A stretch of 22,156 bases of DNA. It comes from UBA9676 sp036522155 (lineage in GTDB: Bacteria > Actinomycetota > Actinomycetes > Streptosporangiales > Streptosporangiaceae). The stretch is taken from positions 1 through 22,156 of the forward strand of contig DATDGI010000449.1 in the NCBI GenBank assembly GCA_036522155.1. The letters are read 5' to 3'. Made by a program: the position numbers and the translations under genes. Shown here one piece after another: positions 7,355 through 14,286 of the stretch (its first letter is position 1; each line of letters opens with the position of its first letter). Under the pieces are notes generated by a model. That model did no database searches and was not told the DNA's origin. It saw only the letters and a list, made by a program, of their open reading frames with translations.

Positions 7355-8773
7355 TCACCCGGCTCGGGTATCTCCGACGTCGGTCTCTATTGGCGTGATC
7401 CCCAGCAGCCGGTTCCGGCGCGGGTTCACCCGGGCGTGCACGAGCGTGCCCGGAGTGAACCGCTCGTACTGCTCACGGGAGACGCTGAGGGCCCAGGCTT
7501 CGTCGCGCTGGCCATCATCCAGCGCCAGGCACGGGACATAGCTATCGGCGTTCTCCCCGGCGATGGTCTCGACCCACGCCTCGATGACCCGCCCGTCGAA
7601 CTCGGTGAAGCGGGAAAGACGCTGATCCTTGGCGACGGCGTAGGCCAGCAGCAGCGCATCCCCGACCATGACCAGAAGCGCTCCCGCTCTGACCCAGGGC
7701 CCACCGACCACCGCCACCGCGATGGTGGCCGGGAGAAGGCCCAGCCCTAGCCACAGCAGGATGCCGCCACCGTCGGGCAGATCGCGTTGCAGCGGACTGC
7801 CGATGGTGACCTGCCGCCACTGCCCGCCGTAGCTTGACCACGTCTGCTTCGCGGGCGGCACTCCCGCCGGGCCGGAAAACAGCTTGACCGCGGGCCGCGC
7901 CCGGCCGAGGGCCGCGGCGTAGGCGACCTGGCGGCCGGGCCACCCCGGCGGCAGCACCGCGGTCGTCATGTCGCTGGTCACCGGGCCGGTGGCACCCGGC
8001 GGCGTCCAACCGGCGGCCGGCAGCACCCCGCCAGCGCCGGACCCGGAGCACCTGGCCCGCCAGCGGTCAAGCGCGGCGCGGCCCGCCGGCGTCAGCCTTT
8101 CGCCGCTGACCGCGATGCCCGAGACAACCCACAGCACGACCAGGCCCACCACCGGGATCCAGTACGCGTGGGAATGATGGGCGCGCACCACCAGGCCCGC
8201 AGCGGCCGCGGGGATCAGCGCCGCCACCCACAGCAGGCACCCCGCGGGCTCGGTCAGCCTCTTGCGGATCAGGCCGCGCGCGCGGGAATCGGCCTTGACC
8301 TCGTCATGGAACGCCGCCATGAAACTATCCCGCGCGGATTTCATGTCCCTTCCGCTGGCCCCCAGGGTGGCCGGACCCGCGAAGCCGTCCGACAGCGCGC
8401 GGGCCGGGACGTCACGGCGGCTGCCAGCCCGGGACACCACCTGCGCGTACACCCGCTGCTCGTAGTCGGTGAGCTCCTCATCCGGCGGATCCGCGGCGAT
8501 GACGCACGAGACCGGCCCGCCCGCCGCCGCCTCCAGCCGGAGCCAGCCGCGGGCGGCCAGATCGAGCAGCGTCGCCGGGTAGCCATAGGCCTCAAGACGC
8601 CCGGCCAGCAGGCTCACGACCGCAGGCGGCTCCTCATCCGCAGACGCTGGCCGCCTGCTATTGCCCGGCGGCCCACCGGCCCGGCGGGTCCAGGCCATCC
8701 AGCGGGCGACCACCAGCGCGGCAAACAGGCACAGCCAGCCAGCAACGGTGGCGACCGTAAGGATGACCAGCAT
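7355..8773 (-). CDS. DUF2207-like predicted membrane protein
   Basis: This encodes 472 residues from the ATG at 8773. An N-terminal membrane helix (LVILTVATVAGWLCLFAALV) is followed by a cytoplasmic domain with YPATLLDLAARGWLRLE and LTDYEQRVYAQVV. Next come a two-helix segment (about CLLWVAALIPAAAAGLVV and WIPVVGLVVLWVVSG), LTPAGRAALDRWRA, and a third hydrophobic region near the C-terminal third. The winged-helix-like LLDLAARGWLRLE followed by TDYE is the pattern of the DUF2207 C-terminal module. The usual DUF2207 beta-sandwich N-terminus is missing. An ATG at 8914 in the same frame would add 47 residues, but no binding site precedes it. Function is unknown. Confidence 0.65.
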   Translation of the reverse strand: MLVILTVATVAGWLCLFAALVVARWMAWTRRAGGPPGNSRRPASADEEPPAVVSLLAGRLEAYGYPATLLDLAARGWLRLEAAAGGPVSCVIAADPPDEELTDYEQRVYAQVVSRAGSRRDVPARALSDGFAGPATLGASGRDMKSARDSFMAAFHDEVKADSRARGLIRKRLTEPAGCLLWVAALIPAAAAGLVVRAHHSHAYWIPVVGLVVLWVVSGIAVSGERLTPAGRAALDRWRARCSGSGAGGVLPAAGWTPPGATGPVTSDMTTAVLPPGWPGRQVAYAAALGRARPAVKLFSGPAGVPPAKQTWSSYGGQWRQVTIGSPLQRDLPDGGGILLWLGLGLLPATIAVAVVGGPWVRAGALLVMVGDALLLAYAVAKDQRLSRFTEFDGRVIEAWVETIAGENADSYVPCLALDDGQRDEAWALSVSREQYERFTPGTLVHARVNPRRNRLLGITPIETDVGDTRAG

Positions 8774-8928
8774 GCCGTGCCCCGCAGAAGGTCCCAGAAC
8801 ACCCCCGCCACTGAAGGTAACCCCGCGCCCAGCCGCGGGCAATATCGCCGGCGCGTCAAGGACTACGTCGCCCGCCCCACCCGCGGAAGGCAGGACCGCA
8901 ACCGACCTCGGCATGACGCAACAACTCG

Positions 8929-8962
8929 GAGCGCTCAGCCGGCCTGAGCGCTCAGCCGACCT
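8929..8962. repeat. 17-bp tandem repeat, two copies, palindromic core
   Basis: GAGCGCTCAGCCGGCCT is followed directly by a copy with one change (G to A at position 14). Each copy starts with the palindrome GAGCGCTC. It lies upstream of the DUF2207-like gene and abuts a second tandem repeat at 8984. It could be a protein-binding site or part of a transposon-end scar. Confidence 0.6.
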
Positions 8963-8983
8963 GAACTGCTGGTGTGAGTGACC

Positions 8984-9021
8984 ATGTGTGACCGGAGTCC
9001 AAATGTGTGACCGGCGTCCAA
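8984..9021. repeat. 19-bp tandem repeat, two copies, possible IS end remnant
   Basis: ATGTGTGACCGGAGTCCAA is followed immediately by a copy with one change (A to C at position 13). A partial GAGTGACC precedes it. Multiple short direct repeats of this kind are found at the ends of IS21-type insertion sequences, but no transposase gene or second end is visible. An insertion-sequence scar is therefore only a suggestion. Confidence 0.55.
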
Positions 9022-9070
9022 CGGGCCCGGTCCGGGGCAGCGGCCCGTGATCCAGACGAGGCGTCGAATC

Positions 9071-9574
9071 TCAGACCAGACCGTTCCAGAGATTGCGCTC
9101 GTTGTAGAACCGCTCGACCTCGCCGAGCTCGACGTCGGCGTCCTCCGCCGCGGCCGCGACGGCGCCAGCGACCCACCAGTCGGCGCCGGGCAGACCAGCG
9201 GACAGGTAGGCCCGGGTTCCGGGCGGCCGCAGCTGCGGCGCGCGGCGAGGCTGCGCCACGACTTCGCCGTGCGACGGCTCCCACAGCCGGGTCAGGCCGG
9301 CCTCCTCGCCGAGTACGACGGCGTCATACCACCGCCAGATCGCCACTTCGGAGCCGTTTGGCACGATCGCGACGGCTAGCAGGTGACCGGGTGACACCCT
9401 TTCCGTCCGTGGCGACGGGAACGTCGTCGCGTACCGAACGGAGCAGGGCTGCCCCTCCCCGAAAATCAGGCAGGCGTCCTCCTGAACGCGTAGAACGATG
9501 CCGCACCGGAGCCGCGCGGGAACAAGACCATGGTTCGCCGAAGCACCCATGTGCCCAAGTATTCCTTGGCGCAT
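9071..9574 (-). CDS. Conserved actinobacterial hypothetical protein
   Basis: This encodes 167 residues with no recognised catalytic motif. The core has RCGIVLRVQEDACLIFGEG, then YATTFPSPRTERVSPGHLLA, EVAIWRWYDAVVLGEEAG and a C-terminal EVERFYNERNLWNGLV. The alternating hydrophobic strands suggest a small beta-rich domain. Two starts are possible, ATG 9574 and ATG 9550, neither with a clear binding site; conserved-looking sequence begins after both. I recall similar small proteins from actinomycetes but cannot name a family. It is divergent from the ArsR gene and may share its promoter region. Confidence 0.6.
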   Translation of the reverse strand: MRQGILGHMGASANHGLVPARLRCGIVLRVQEDACLIFGEGQPCSVRYATTFPSPRTERVSPGHLLAVAIVPNGSEVAIWRWYDAVVLGEEAGLTRLWEPSHGEVVAQPRRAPQLRPPGTRAYLSAGLPGADWWVAGAVAAAAEDADVELGEVERFYNERNLWNGLV

Positions 9575-9708
9575 AGCGGGCGCGGACGTGCCAGCGGATC
9601 GCAGCTGGCCGTGCTCAGGACCGCCGACACTGCGTCGAGAGTGCCCGGCACCGGCCCTCCCGCCGAGGTCACCGCGCTAACCGCGACGCTGCGCCGACAT
9701 CCTGTAAG

Positions 9709-9726
9709 GACTTACTTATATAAGTC
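9709..9726. promoter_or_regulatory. ArsR-type operator (palindrome) upstream of the arsR-like gene
   Basis: GACTTA (9709-9714) and TAAGTC (9721-9726) form an inverted repeat. Inside it, 9714-9725 is a perfect 12-bp palindrome, ACTTATATAAGT. The AT-rich stretch stands out against the GC-rich surroundings. It lies 21 bp before the GTG of the ArsR-like gene, where self-repressing ArsR proteins usually bind, and overlaps the expected -35 region. Confidence 0.65.
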
Positions 9727-9734
9727 ATTGCTGA

Positions 9735-9740
9735 TATCAT
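9735..9740 (+). promoter_or_regulatory. Putative -10 box for a leaderless ArsR transcript
   Basis: TATCAT ends 6 nt before the GTG at 9747, the spacing at which transcription would start at the GTG itself. No Shine-Dalgarno precedes that GTG. Leaderless mRNAs are common in actinomycetes. The -35 region would fall inside the palindrome at 9709-9726. Confidence 0.45.
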
Positions 9741-9746
9741 CGCCTG

Positions 9747-10082
9747 GTGCACGCGTTCGACGTACTCGGCGATCCGGTGCGCCGCCGCATCCTGGAGCTG
9801 CTCGGCGACGGCGAGCTCACCTCCGGCGCGCTCTGCGAGGTGATCCAGCGCGAGTTCGGCATCTCCCAGCCGGCCGTCTCCCAGCACCTCAAGGTGTTGC
9901 GGGACAACGGTTTCGCCACGGTACGACCGGACGGCGCGCGTCGCCTCTATGCGGTCGCGCACGAGCCGCTGCACGGCATCGACGCCTGGCTCGACCAGTT
10001 CCGCCGGTCCTGGACGCCGCACTTGGACGCGCTGGCCACCGAGCTGGCGCGAGGCAAGCACGAGCGGAGGAAGAAACCATGA
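9747..10082 (+). CDS. ArsR-family winged-helix transcriptional repressor
   Basis: This encodes 111 residues, a typical ArsR size. The start reads MHAFDVLGDPVRRRILELLG, and the recognition helix region is ISQPAVSQHLKVLRDNGFAT followed by a wing (RPDGARRLYAVAHEP). The canonical metal site (ELCVCDL) is absent; only one cysteine occurs near it (ALCEVI), so sensing of metals is not expected. This subgroup typically pairs with an SRPBCC gene, as here: the stop overlaps the next start by 4 bp (ATGA at 10079-10082). The GTG at 9747 has no ribosome binding site and is likely leaderless. The palindrome just upstream suggests self-repression. Confidence 0.85.
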   Translation: MHAFDVLGDPVRRRILELLGDGELTSGALCEVIQREFGISQPAVSQHLKVLRDNGFATVRPDGARRLYAVAHEPLHGIDAWLDQFRRSWTPHLDALATELARGKHERRKKP

Positions 10083-10741
10083 TCGATGTGACCGAGGAGA
10101 TCAGCGCGGTCCGCCGCGAGGTGGGCGGCCGGGTGCTGGAGGCCGGCAAGGCCCGGGTGGTCACGGTGTCCCGCAGCTACCCGGCCGAACTCGCCGACGT
10201 CTGGGACGCCTGCACCAACCCGGAGCGCATCCCGCGCTGGTTCCTGCCGGTGAGCGGGGAGCTGAAGGAGGGCGGCCGGTACCAGCTGGAGGGCAACGCG
10301 GGCGGCACCGTCACCCGCTGCGACCCGCCGCGCGGCTTCGACGCGACCTGGGAGATGGGCGGCGACATGAGCTGGATCGAGCTGCGGCTGGCCGACGAGG
10401 GCAACGGCCGGACCCTCTTCCGGCTGGACCACATCGCGCATGTGGATGACGAGCGGTGGGCGCAGTTCGGCCCCGGTGCGGTCGGGGTGGGCTGGGACAG
10501 CGGCCTGATCGGCCTGTTCCTGCACCTGACCACCCGGCAGGCAGTGGACCCGGCCAGGGTGGCCGAGTGGTCCGTGTCGGAGGAGGGCCGCCGGTTCCTG
10601 ACCGCGTCCAGCGACGCCTGGTATGAGGCGAGCGTGGCTTTCGGCACCGACCCGGCCGGGGCCCGGGCCGCCGCCGACCGCACCACCGCGTTCTACACCG
10701 GAGCGCCCGGGCCCGGCGCCGGGGCCAACCAGCACGGCTGA
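10079..10741 (+). CDS. SRPBCC (AHSA1-type) domain protein
   Basis: This encodes 220 residues. After a 25-residue polar start comes an SRPBCC/START-like fold of the AHSA1 type: VTVSRSYPAELADVWDACTN, then PERIPRWFLPVSGELKEGG, DPPRGFDATWEMGG and WIELRLADEGNGRTLFRLDH, ending with a helix containing GWDSGLIGL. Such proteins bind small hydrophobic ligands in a deep pocket; the ligand is unknown. GGAGG at 10066-10070 lies 8 nt before the ATG, and that ATG overlaps the ArsR stop, so the two are one operon with coupled translation. The pairing suggests that the ArsR protein controls a ligand-binding or detoxifying response. Confidence 0.85.
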   Translation: MIDVTEEISAVRREVGGRVLEAGKARVVTVSRSYPAELADVWDACTNPERIPRWFLPVSGELKEGGRYQLEGNAGGTVTRCDPPRGFDATWEMGGDMSWIELRLADEGNGRTLFRLDHIAHVDDERWAQFGPGAVGVGWDSGLIGLFLHLTTRQAVDPARVAEWSVSEEGRRFLTASSDAWYEASVAFGTDPAGARAAADRTTAFYTGAPGPGAGANQHG

Positions 10742-10756
10742 CCGGCCTAGGGCCGG
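10742..10756 (+). terminator. Hairpin immediately after the SRPBCC stop
   Basis: CCGGCC-TAG-GGCCGG is a perfect 6-bp stem with a 3-nt loop starting at the base after the stop codon. It has no T-tract. It may end the arsR-SRPBCC transcript. Confidence 0.4.
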
Positions 10757-10835
10757 CGCCTGGCCACCCCTACCTGAATCTTTTGTACTTGGCAGGAGAC
10801 CATAGGTAGAGACGGCTCTTGGCTGGGCCCGACCG

Positions 10836-11411
10836 TCACCAGCTTGGAAAATCCAGGGGTCCGGCCGGCCGATCCTCCCCGGTGTAGAGGGGGGTGTCCG
10901 CCCGCTCGGCGTGGACCTCGGCGTCGGAGGGCGCGTACTGCTGGGTCTTTTCCGCCAGGCGGTGCGCGTCATCTTCGCTGTCGGCACTGGCCATCACCGA
11001 CTTCCAGGCCTGGTTGACTTGATGCCCGTCGCTTGACAGCCGTTGCGCCAGGGCCACGGTGTCGCGGTGGGTACGCAGTTCGACGCGGACCCGCCACTGG
11101 GCGACCCCGGTTTCTGCCGACAGGCGGCGGTCTTCCCGCTGCTGGTAGTCGCGCTCTTCGGCGAGGTCGCGCTGCGATACCGCTGACGCGTCCTCCCACC
11201 GCCTTTCCACCGGGAGCCAGCACTCGACCGAGACGCGAGCGGCTAGCCCGTGCTGGCCGGTCACCTCCCGGGCAACCCGCGCCGCCGCCTCGGCCGCCGC
11301 GCGGTTGTCCGTGTAGGCGGAAACGGGCGACTGACCCGAATCGAGCCGGGCAATCAGCCCAGAACCCGGTTCCCCGGCCACGACTACAGCTCCGCCGGTG
11401 CGGTCCCGCAT
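10836..11411 (-). CDS. Conserved actinobacterial hypothetical protein
   Basis: This encodes 191 residues from the ATG at 11411. It is a soluble, charged protein with two similar-looking blocks. The first has AYTDNRAAAEAAARVAREVT, then a strand (AARVSVECWLPVERRWEDAS). The second has VAQWRVRVELRTHRDTVALA, then QRLSSDGHQVNQAWKSVMAS and a helix of the DSEDDAHRLAEKTQQYAP type. This alternation suggests two ferredoxin-like alpha/beta units. Similar proteins of unknown role occur in Streptomyces. The frame is open up to 11654, but that extension is Arg/Ser-rich with no binding site. The stop faces the SRPBCC gene about 95 bp away. Confidence 0.6.
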   Translation of the reverse strand: MRDRTGGAVVVAGEPGSGLIARLDSGQSPVSAYTDNRAAAEAAARVAREVTGQHGLAARVSVECWLPVERRWEDASAVSQRDLAEERDYQQREDRRLSAETGVAQWRVRVELRTHRDTVALAQRLSSDGHQVNQAWKSVMASADSEDDAHRLAEKTQQYAPSDAEVHAERADTPLYTGEDRPAGPLDFPSW

Positions 11412-11794
11412 CTCGCGGGCAACGTCACGCTTGCAGCGCCACACCCCAGACCGCCCAGCACCCGCCGCGCCGCTCACGACGACCGCGACGCGCCACCTTT
11501 CGGCCACGGCCGCGATGCTACGCCTGCTCACGCAACTTCGGAATACAGCGCAGGTGCGACCTCCAGGCTCCCGGCGGCCGGACGGCCAGATCTGCACCCC
11601 GGTCTGCACTGGGCTGCGCTCGCGCGGCGTTCGCCCGGAGTCATCCCGGACCACGAGTGGACGGGGACCTTCTGACGTGTATCAGGATCTCGGGGAACTC
11701 TCCGTTTGAGTGACCACGGCGCCAGACGTTCACCAGCAGACACACCAATCCTGCTCACCGTGGAGCTGGGTGAGCCGCATTGCGGCGGCTGCGC
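11412..11794. other. Intergenic stretch, no convincing gene
   Basis: These 383 bp lie between two minus-strand genes. Frames through it are Arg- and Pro-rich and lack ribosome binding sites. A longer version of the 10836-11411 gene could reach into it as far as 11654. I see no tRNA, hairpin or repeat of note. Confidence 0.4.
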
Positions 11795-11962
11795 TCATGG
11801 ACGCTTCAGGAACCTCAAACCAAACGCAGCGAACACCAGGACAATTCCGACGTTTACTATCAGCCGCTCCCAGATCTGGTGCCTGAAGAACAGGACGTCC
11901 ACGCCGACCACGACGGCCACCAGCGCGAGCACGTAAAGCGCGACGGCTGCCCGTCTTCCCAT
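11795..11962 (-). CDS. Small two-helix membrane protein (55 residues)
   Basis: This short gene runs from an ATG at 11962, preceded by AAAGGA, to a TGA at 11795. The product begins MGRRAAVALYVLALVAVVVG and continues with a helix break FFRHQIWERLI, then a second helix NVGIVLVFAAFGLRFL and a basic end (KRP). Positive residues at both ends and one short acidic/aromatic loop indicate a helical hairpin in the plasma membrane. I recall closely similar short proteins from many actinomycetes. Function is unknown. A one-base-shifted reading of the same DNA starting at 11966 gives an Arg-rich protein with no such pattern and is a shadow. Confidence 0.75.
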   Translation of the reverse strand: MGRRAAVALYVLALVAVVVGVDVLFFRHQIWERLIVNVGIVLVFAAFGLRFLKRP

Positions 11963-12165
11963 CCATCCTTTCTATTACGTGCGAGGGAGTGGAGCAAGAT
12001 CGGCGCCGGTCAGGGCATCAACGGACGTCCGGTGCTGCGGGGATGCGGTGACCGGATCGTCTCGCCGGGCAGGTACCGGCATCGCGCTCCCTGGCGGATT
12101 TCGCGGCGCAGGCCGTCGGGGATGGTCTCGCCGACCGGGCACACAGCGGGCACGCGGGAGCGAGG

Positions 12166-12729
12166 TCACAGCGCCTCATGGCCGGGTGGTGTGGCGTCCT
12201 GCCCAAGCGCCACCCGCCTCCCTCGCAGATCAGGATGACGCAGGAACCCGTCCACGAGCCCGGCCGGTCCGCCCAGGCAGCTCCAGTCGTCGTCCCACAG
12301 CGTCGATACCAGCCAGGAATGGTCAGCCGGGAAAATAAGGTTAGGCAGGTCGCCGGTCCCGAACGCCCGGCCGTCACCCGGACGCCAGGCCGCGGCCTGT
12401 TCCGGTCCCCCCTCCACCAGGACATAGTGCCACCCCGTGTACAGGGTCACTTTCGGCGCATCAGGGAAGACGATGTCATCGACGCCTGTGTCGAGATACC
12501 CCAGCCACCATCGCTGGTCCGGCGACTGCTCGGCCAGCAGCGCGAGCACGGCCCGATCATGCTTGACTCGTTCTTCTCCGTACGCCACCACAACGGTGGC
12601 GTAGGCCTCGAAGACGGCCGGGATGGCGGCGGTGATGGTCCGGCCCATGGACGTGCCCCCGGCGATCCACGCAACCTCGGCGTCGGTCCCGATCCGCCAC
12701 GTGCCGCCGTCCCTGGTCCGCGTCACCAT
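12166..12729 (-). CDS. Conserved hypothetical protein
   Basis: This encodes 187 residues from the ATG at 12729. It begins with TWRIGTDAEVAWIAGGTSMG and has an aromatic-rich centre (PDQRWWLGYLDTGVDDIVFP, then KVTLYTGWHYVLVEGGPEQ). It then has LIFPADHSWLVSTLWDDDWS, CLGGPAGLVDGFLRHPDL and a C-terminal LGQDATPPGHEAL. No membrane helix or signal peptide is present. The many Trp and acidic residues resemble small actinomycete cytosolic proteins I have seen labelled only as hypothetical. No neighbour suggests a role: the upstream side has gene debris and the downstream side the small membrane protein about 200 bp away. Confidence 0.7.
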   Translation of the reverse strand: MVTRTRDGGTWRIGTDAEVAWIAGGTSMGRTITAAIPAVFEAYATVVVAYGEERVKHDRAVLALLAEQSPDQRWWLGYLDTGVDDIVFPDAPKVTLYTGWHYVLVEGGPEQAAAWRPGDGRAFGTGDLPNLIFPADHSWLVSTLWDDDWSCLGGPAGLVDGFLRHPDLRGRRVALGQDATPPGHEAL

Positions 12730-12767
12730 GTCGCGAGCCTAAAGGCCCAGCCCAAACACGCAACCGC

Positions 12768-12926
12768 ATTAGCAGCTCGGGGCTGAGCCGTCCCGATCGG
12801 TTCAAACAGATCAAGGCGCTCTATCACCGGGTCGAGAAGGACTCACGGAACTTCGGCCGGCTCTTCGTCCACTTCCGCTGGTTATGTCTGCTGCTTCTGG
12901 CCGACCTGCCCACCTGCTACCGGCAG
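12768..12926 (+). pseudogene. Unidentified coding remnant
   Basis: A short frame with protein-like composition reads LSRPDRFKQIKALYHRVEKD and then SRNFGRLFVHFRWLCLLLLA. It has no start codon or ribosome binding site, and downstream it merges with sequence antisense to the next gene. The mix of a basic amphipathic segment and a hydrophobic end looks like a fragment of a larger protein, possibly a transposase, but I do not recognise it. Confidence 0.3.
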
Positions 12927-12937
12927 CACCCTGCTGG

Positions 12938-13425
12938 TCAGCGGCGCGCCACACCTGCGGAGGCGCTCACCGGCATGACGCAGCCGGCGCCCAGCCCGGC
13001 GACCACCTTGGTACCTGCAGCCCGTGACCGGGCGTCCCTGGCAGGGACCTGAAGATGACGCCGCCGGGCACGGCCTGATGCGGCCCAGTGCCCCAAACCC
13101 GCATCCTCACAGGTGCACCGGCAGAGGGCTGGACCAGGACGGGCCCACCGGCAGGGGGCCGGATCGGGAGGAGCTGCGGCAGGTAGCCGGCCGGCCCGCA
13201 CGGGCTTGGAGGTGAGGGCCACCCCTGGGGCGCAAACTCCGCCGCCGATGTGCGCGAGGCGCGAACCAGCGCTGCGGCCGTCGGTGAGGAAGCGGCGTGG
13301 TGCGGCCCACTGCGGGCGACTACCACGCCGGCCAGCACTGCCGCAGCGGCAACTCCGGCGACCACCCACGCCCATCGCGGTGGTTGAGGCCAGCCGCCGA
13401 ACTCGATCACATCCTCTGAAGGCAC
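12938..13425 (-). pseudogene. Single-pass membrane protein, probably frameshifted
   Basis: The ATG at 13425 starts MPSEDVIEFGGWPQPPRWAW, followed by one membrane helix (VVAGVAAAAVLAGVVVA) and an outside region with CGPAGYLPQLLPIRPP and VPGGVIFRSLPGTPGHGLQV. This first frame ends at 12967 with an unlikely tail. Shifting by one base near 13025 gives GTKVVAGLGAGCVMPVSASA instead, ending at 12938, which continues the protein more naturally. A one-base loss is therefore suspected. The protein would be membrane-anchored with an extracellular domain; function unknown. If the first frame is real, the product is 152 residues. Confidence 0.45.
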
Positions 13426-13545
13426 GTCGCAACCTCGCCCTCATCGTAGGCGGCAGTAGCCGCCTTGGTCAGGAGGCAGCCTTCTGGAAGGCGCCGGAGA
13501 CTCGCCACCCTCGCCGTTGTCCTGACACGTGCGCTCAGGCCGCAC

Positions 13546-13885
13546 GCCATCCGCGCGATCGGAGCCGAAGGGCTGCACTTTCACGATCTCAGGCACACCG
13601 GGAACCACTTCGCGCAGCTAGCGGCGCGAGCCTCAAGGATCTGATGGCGCGGATGGCCACGACAGCGAGCGCGCCGCGATCATCTACCAGCACGAGGCAC
13701 GCGGCGCTGACCTGGCCATCACAAGCGCGATCGACGCCCACATCGAGACAGCCAAAGCCAGCCAGGGCCAGGACGACGACCGCTCGCCCGAAGCACAGCC
13801 CAAGACGGCTAATGGCCCACAAAAGGCCCATGGAGATCAACAAGACCCCAGCGGGGCCGAGAGCCGTGTTCAGCATGCGCGCTGA
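13546..13885 (+). pseudogene. Tyrosine recombinase C-terminus, decayed (element 0)
   Basis: Reading with two one-base repairs gives IGAEGLHFHDLRHTGNHFA, then SGASLKDLMARMGHDSERAA, IIYQHEARGADLAITSAIDA and a polar tail. This is the HxxR / LxH / Tyr part of a phage-type integrase and closely matches the integrase at 15415-15909. One G is missing near 13612, after the codons for HFA, and one near 13653, inside MGHDSER. The N-terminal domain and the first catalytic Arg are absent. It ends just left of the first attachment-site core and marks the right end of an older integrated element. Confidence 0.8.
13814..13829 (+). repeat. Degenerate arm-type direct repeat, left of core 1
   Basis: GGCCC-ACAAAA-GGCCC, period 11. 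It matches the position and spacing of the repeats at 15911 and 17229 but has A changed to C in each half. It lies about 90 bp left of core 1, inside the decayed end of the integrase. Confidence 0.45.
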
Positions 13886-13901
13886 CCTTGGGTTTCCTCG
13901 T

Positions 13902-13944
13902 GGAGCGGATGACGAGAATCGAACTCGCACTATCAGCTTGGGAA
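13902..13944 (-). other. Attachment-site core 1: 3' half of tRNA-Gly(CCC)
   Basis: Read on the minus strand, these 43 bp are the anticodon, anticodon 3' stem, variable loop, T arm (GAG-TTCGATT-CTC) and acceptor 3' strand of tRNA-Gly. The sequence to the right does not supply the 5' half, so it is not a working tRNA. It is the duplicated end left by integration. One base differs from core 2 (A for G in the acceptor strand). A decayed integrase lies to the left and a new element begins to the right. Confidence 0.8.
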
Positions 13945-14033
13945 TCTGAACGAAACAGGCGGTCATCCCGTCTGAGCTGCCAACTTGTGTGCCCGCTAGT
14001 GGCCGCCCAGCGCCGCTCTTGACCGTGGTTAAT

Positions 14034-14052
14034 GGCACACCTAATGGCACGG
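14034..14052 (+). repeat. Arm-type direct repeat, right of core 1
   Basis: GGCAC-N7-GGCACGG, both halves preceded by TAAT. It begins about 90 bp right of core 1. The period is 12 rather than the 11 seen in the other copies. Confidence 0.6.
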
Positions 14053-14099
14053 TGATCTTGTCGGCTCTCCTCGCGCGCTCCCGCGCACGCCTGTCCTGG

Positions 14100-14249
14100 T
14101 GATCATCCCGTCTGCCGTCGACCTGCCCCACCAGGGAGCGGGCCAGGCCAAGCCGGTCAAGATGCAGCGCCCAGCCGGACTAACGATCTTGACCAGCTTG
14201 GCCTGGTCTACTGGGCTTGTCCCCTGGTCGACGGCAGACGGGATGATCA
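14100..14249. repeat. 150-nt nested inverted repeat
   Basis: The outer arms, 14100-14123 and 14226-14249, are perfectly complementary over 24 bp (left arm begins TGATCATCCCGTCTGCC). The inner arms, 14143-14163 and 14186-14206, match at 20 of 21 positions. They are separated from the outer arms by unmatched 19-nt stretches on both sides, with a 22-nt apex. Single-stranded DNA or RNA from this region would fold into a long interrupted hairpin. No gene lies inside. Possible roles are a single-strand origin, a miniature inverted-repeat element, or a strong bidirectional terminator. Confidence 0.9.
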
Positions 14250-14286
14250 GGCACCCCTCAGGCAGCAACACACGGTGGACCGTGCG

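Noticed and set aside
13449..13464. Hairpin GGCGGC-AGTA-GCCGCC as a terminator
   Set aside because: It is followed by only two Ts and lies just upstream of the membrane-protein start, not after any gene. Its stem is short for this GC content.
13113..13949. Plus-strand frame joining the membrane-protein region and decayed integrase
   Set aside because: It covers the integrase region mostly in a wrong frame and the rest antisense to the membrane protein; no start signal.
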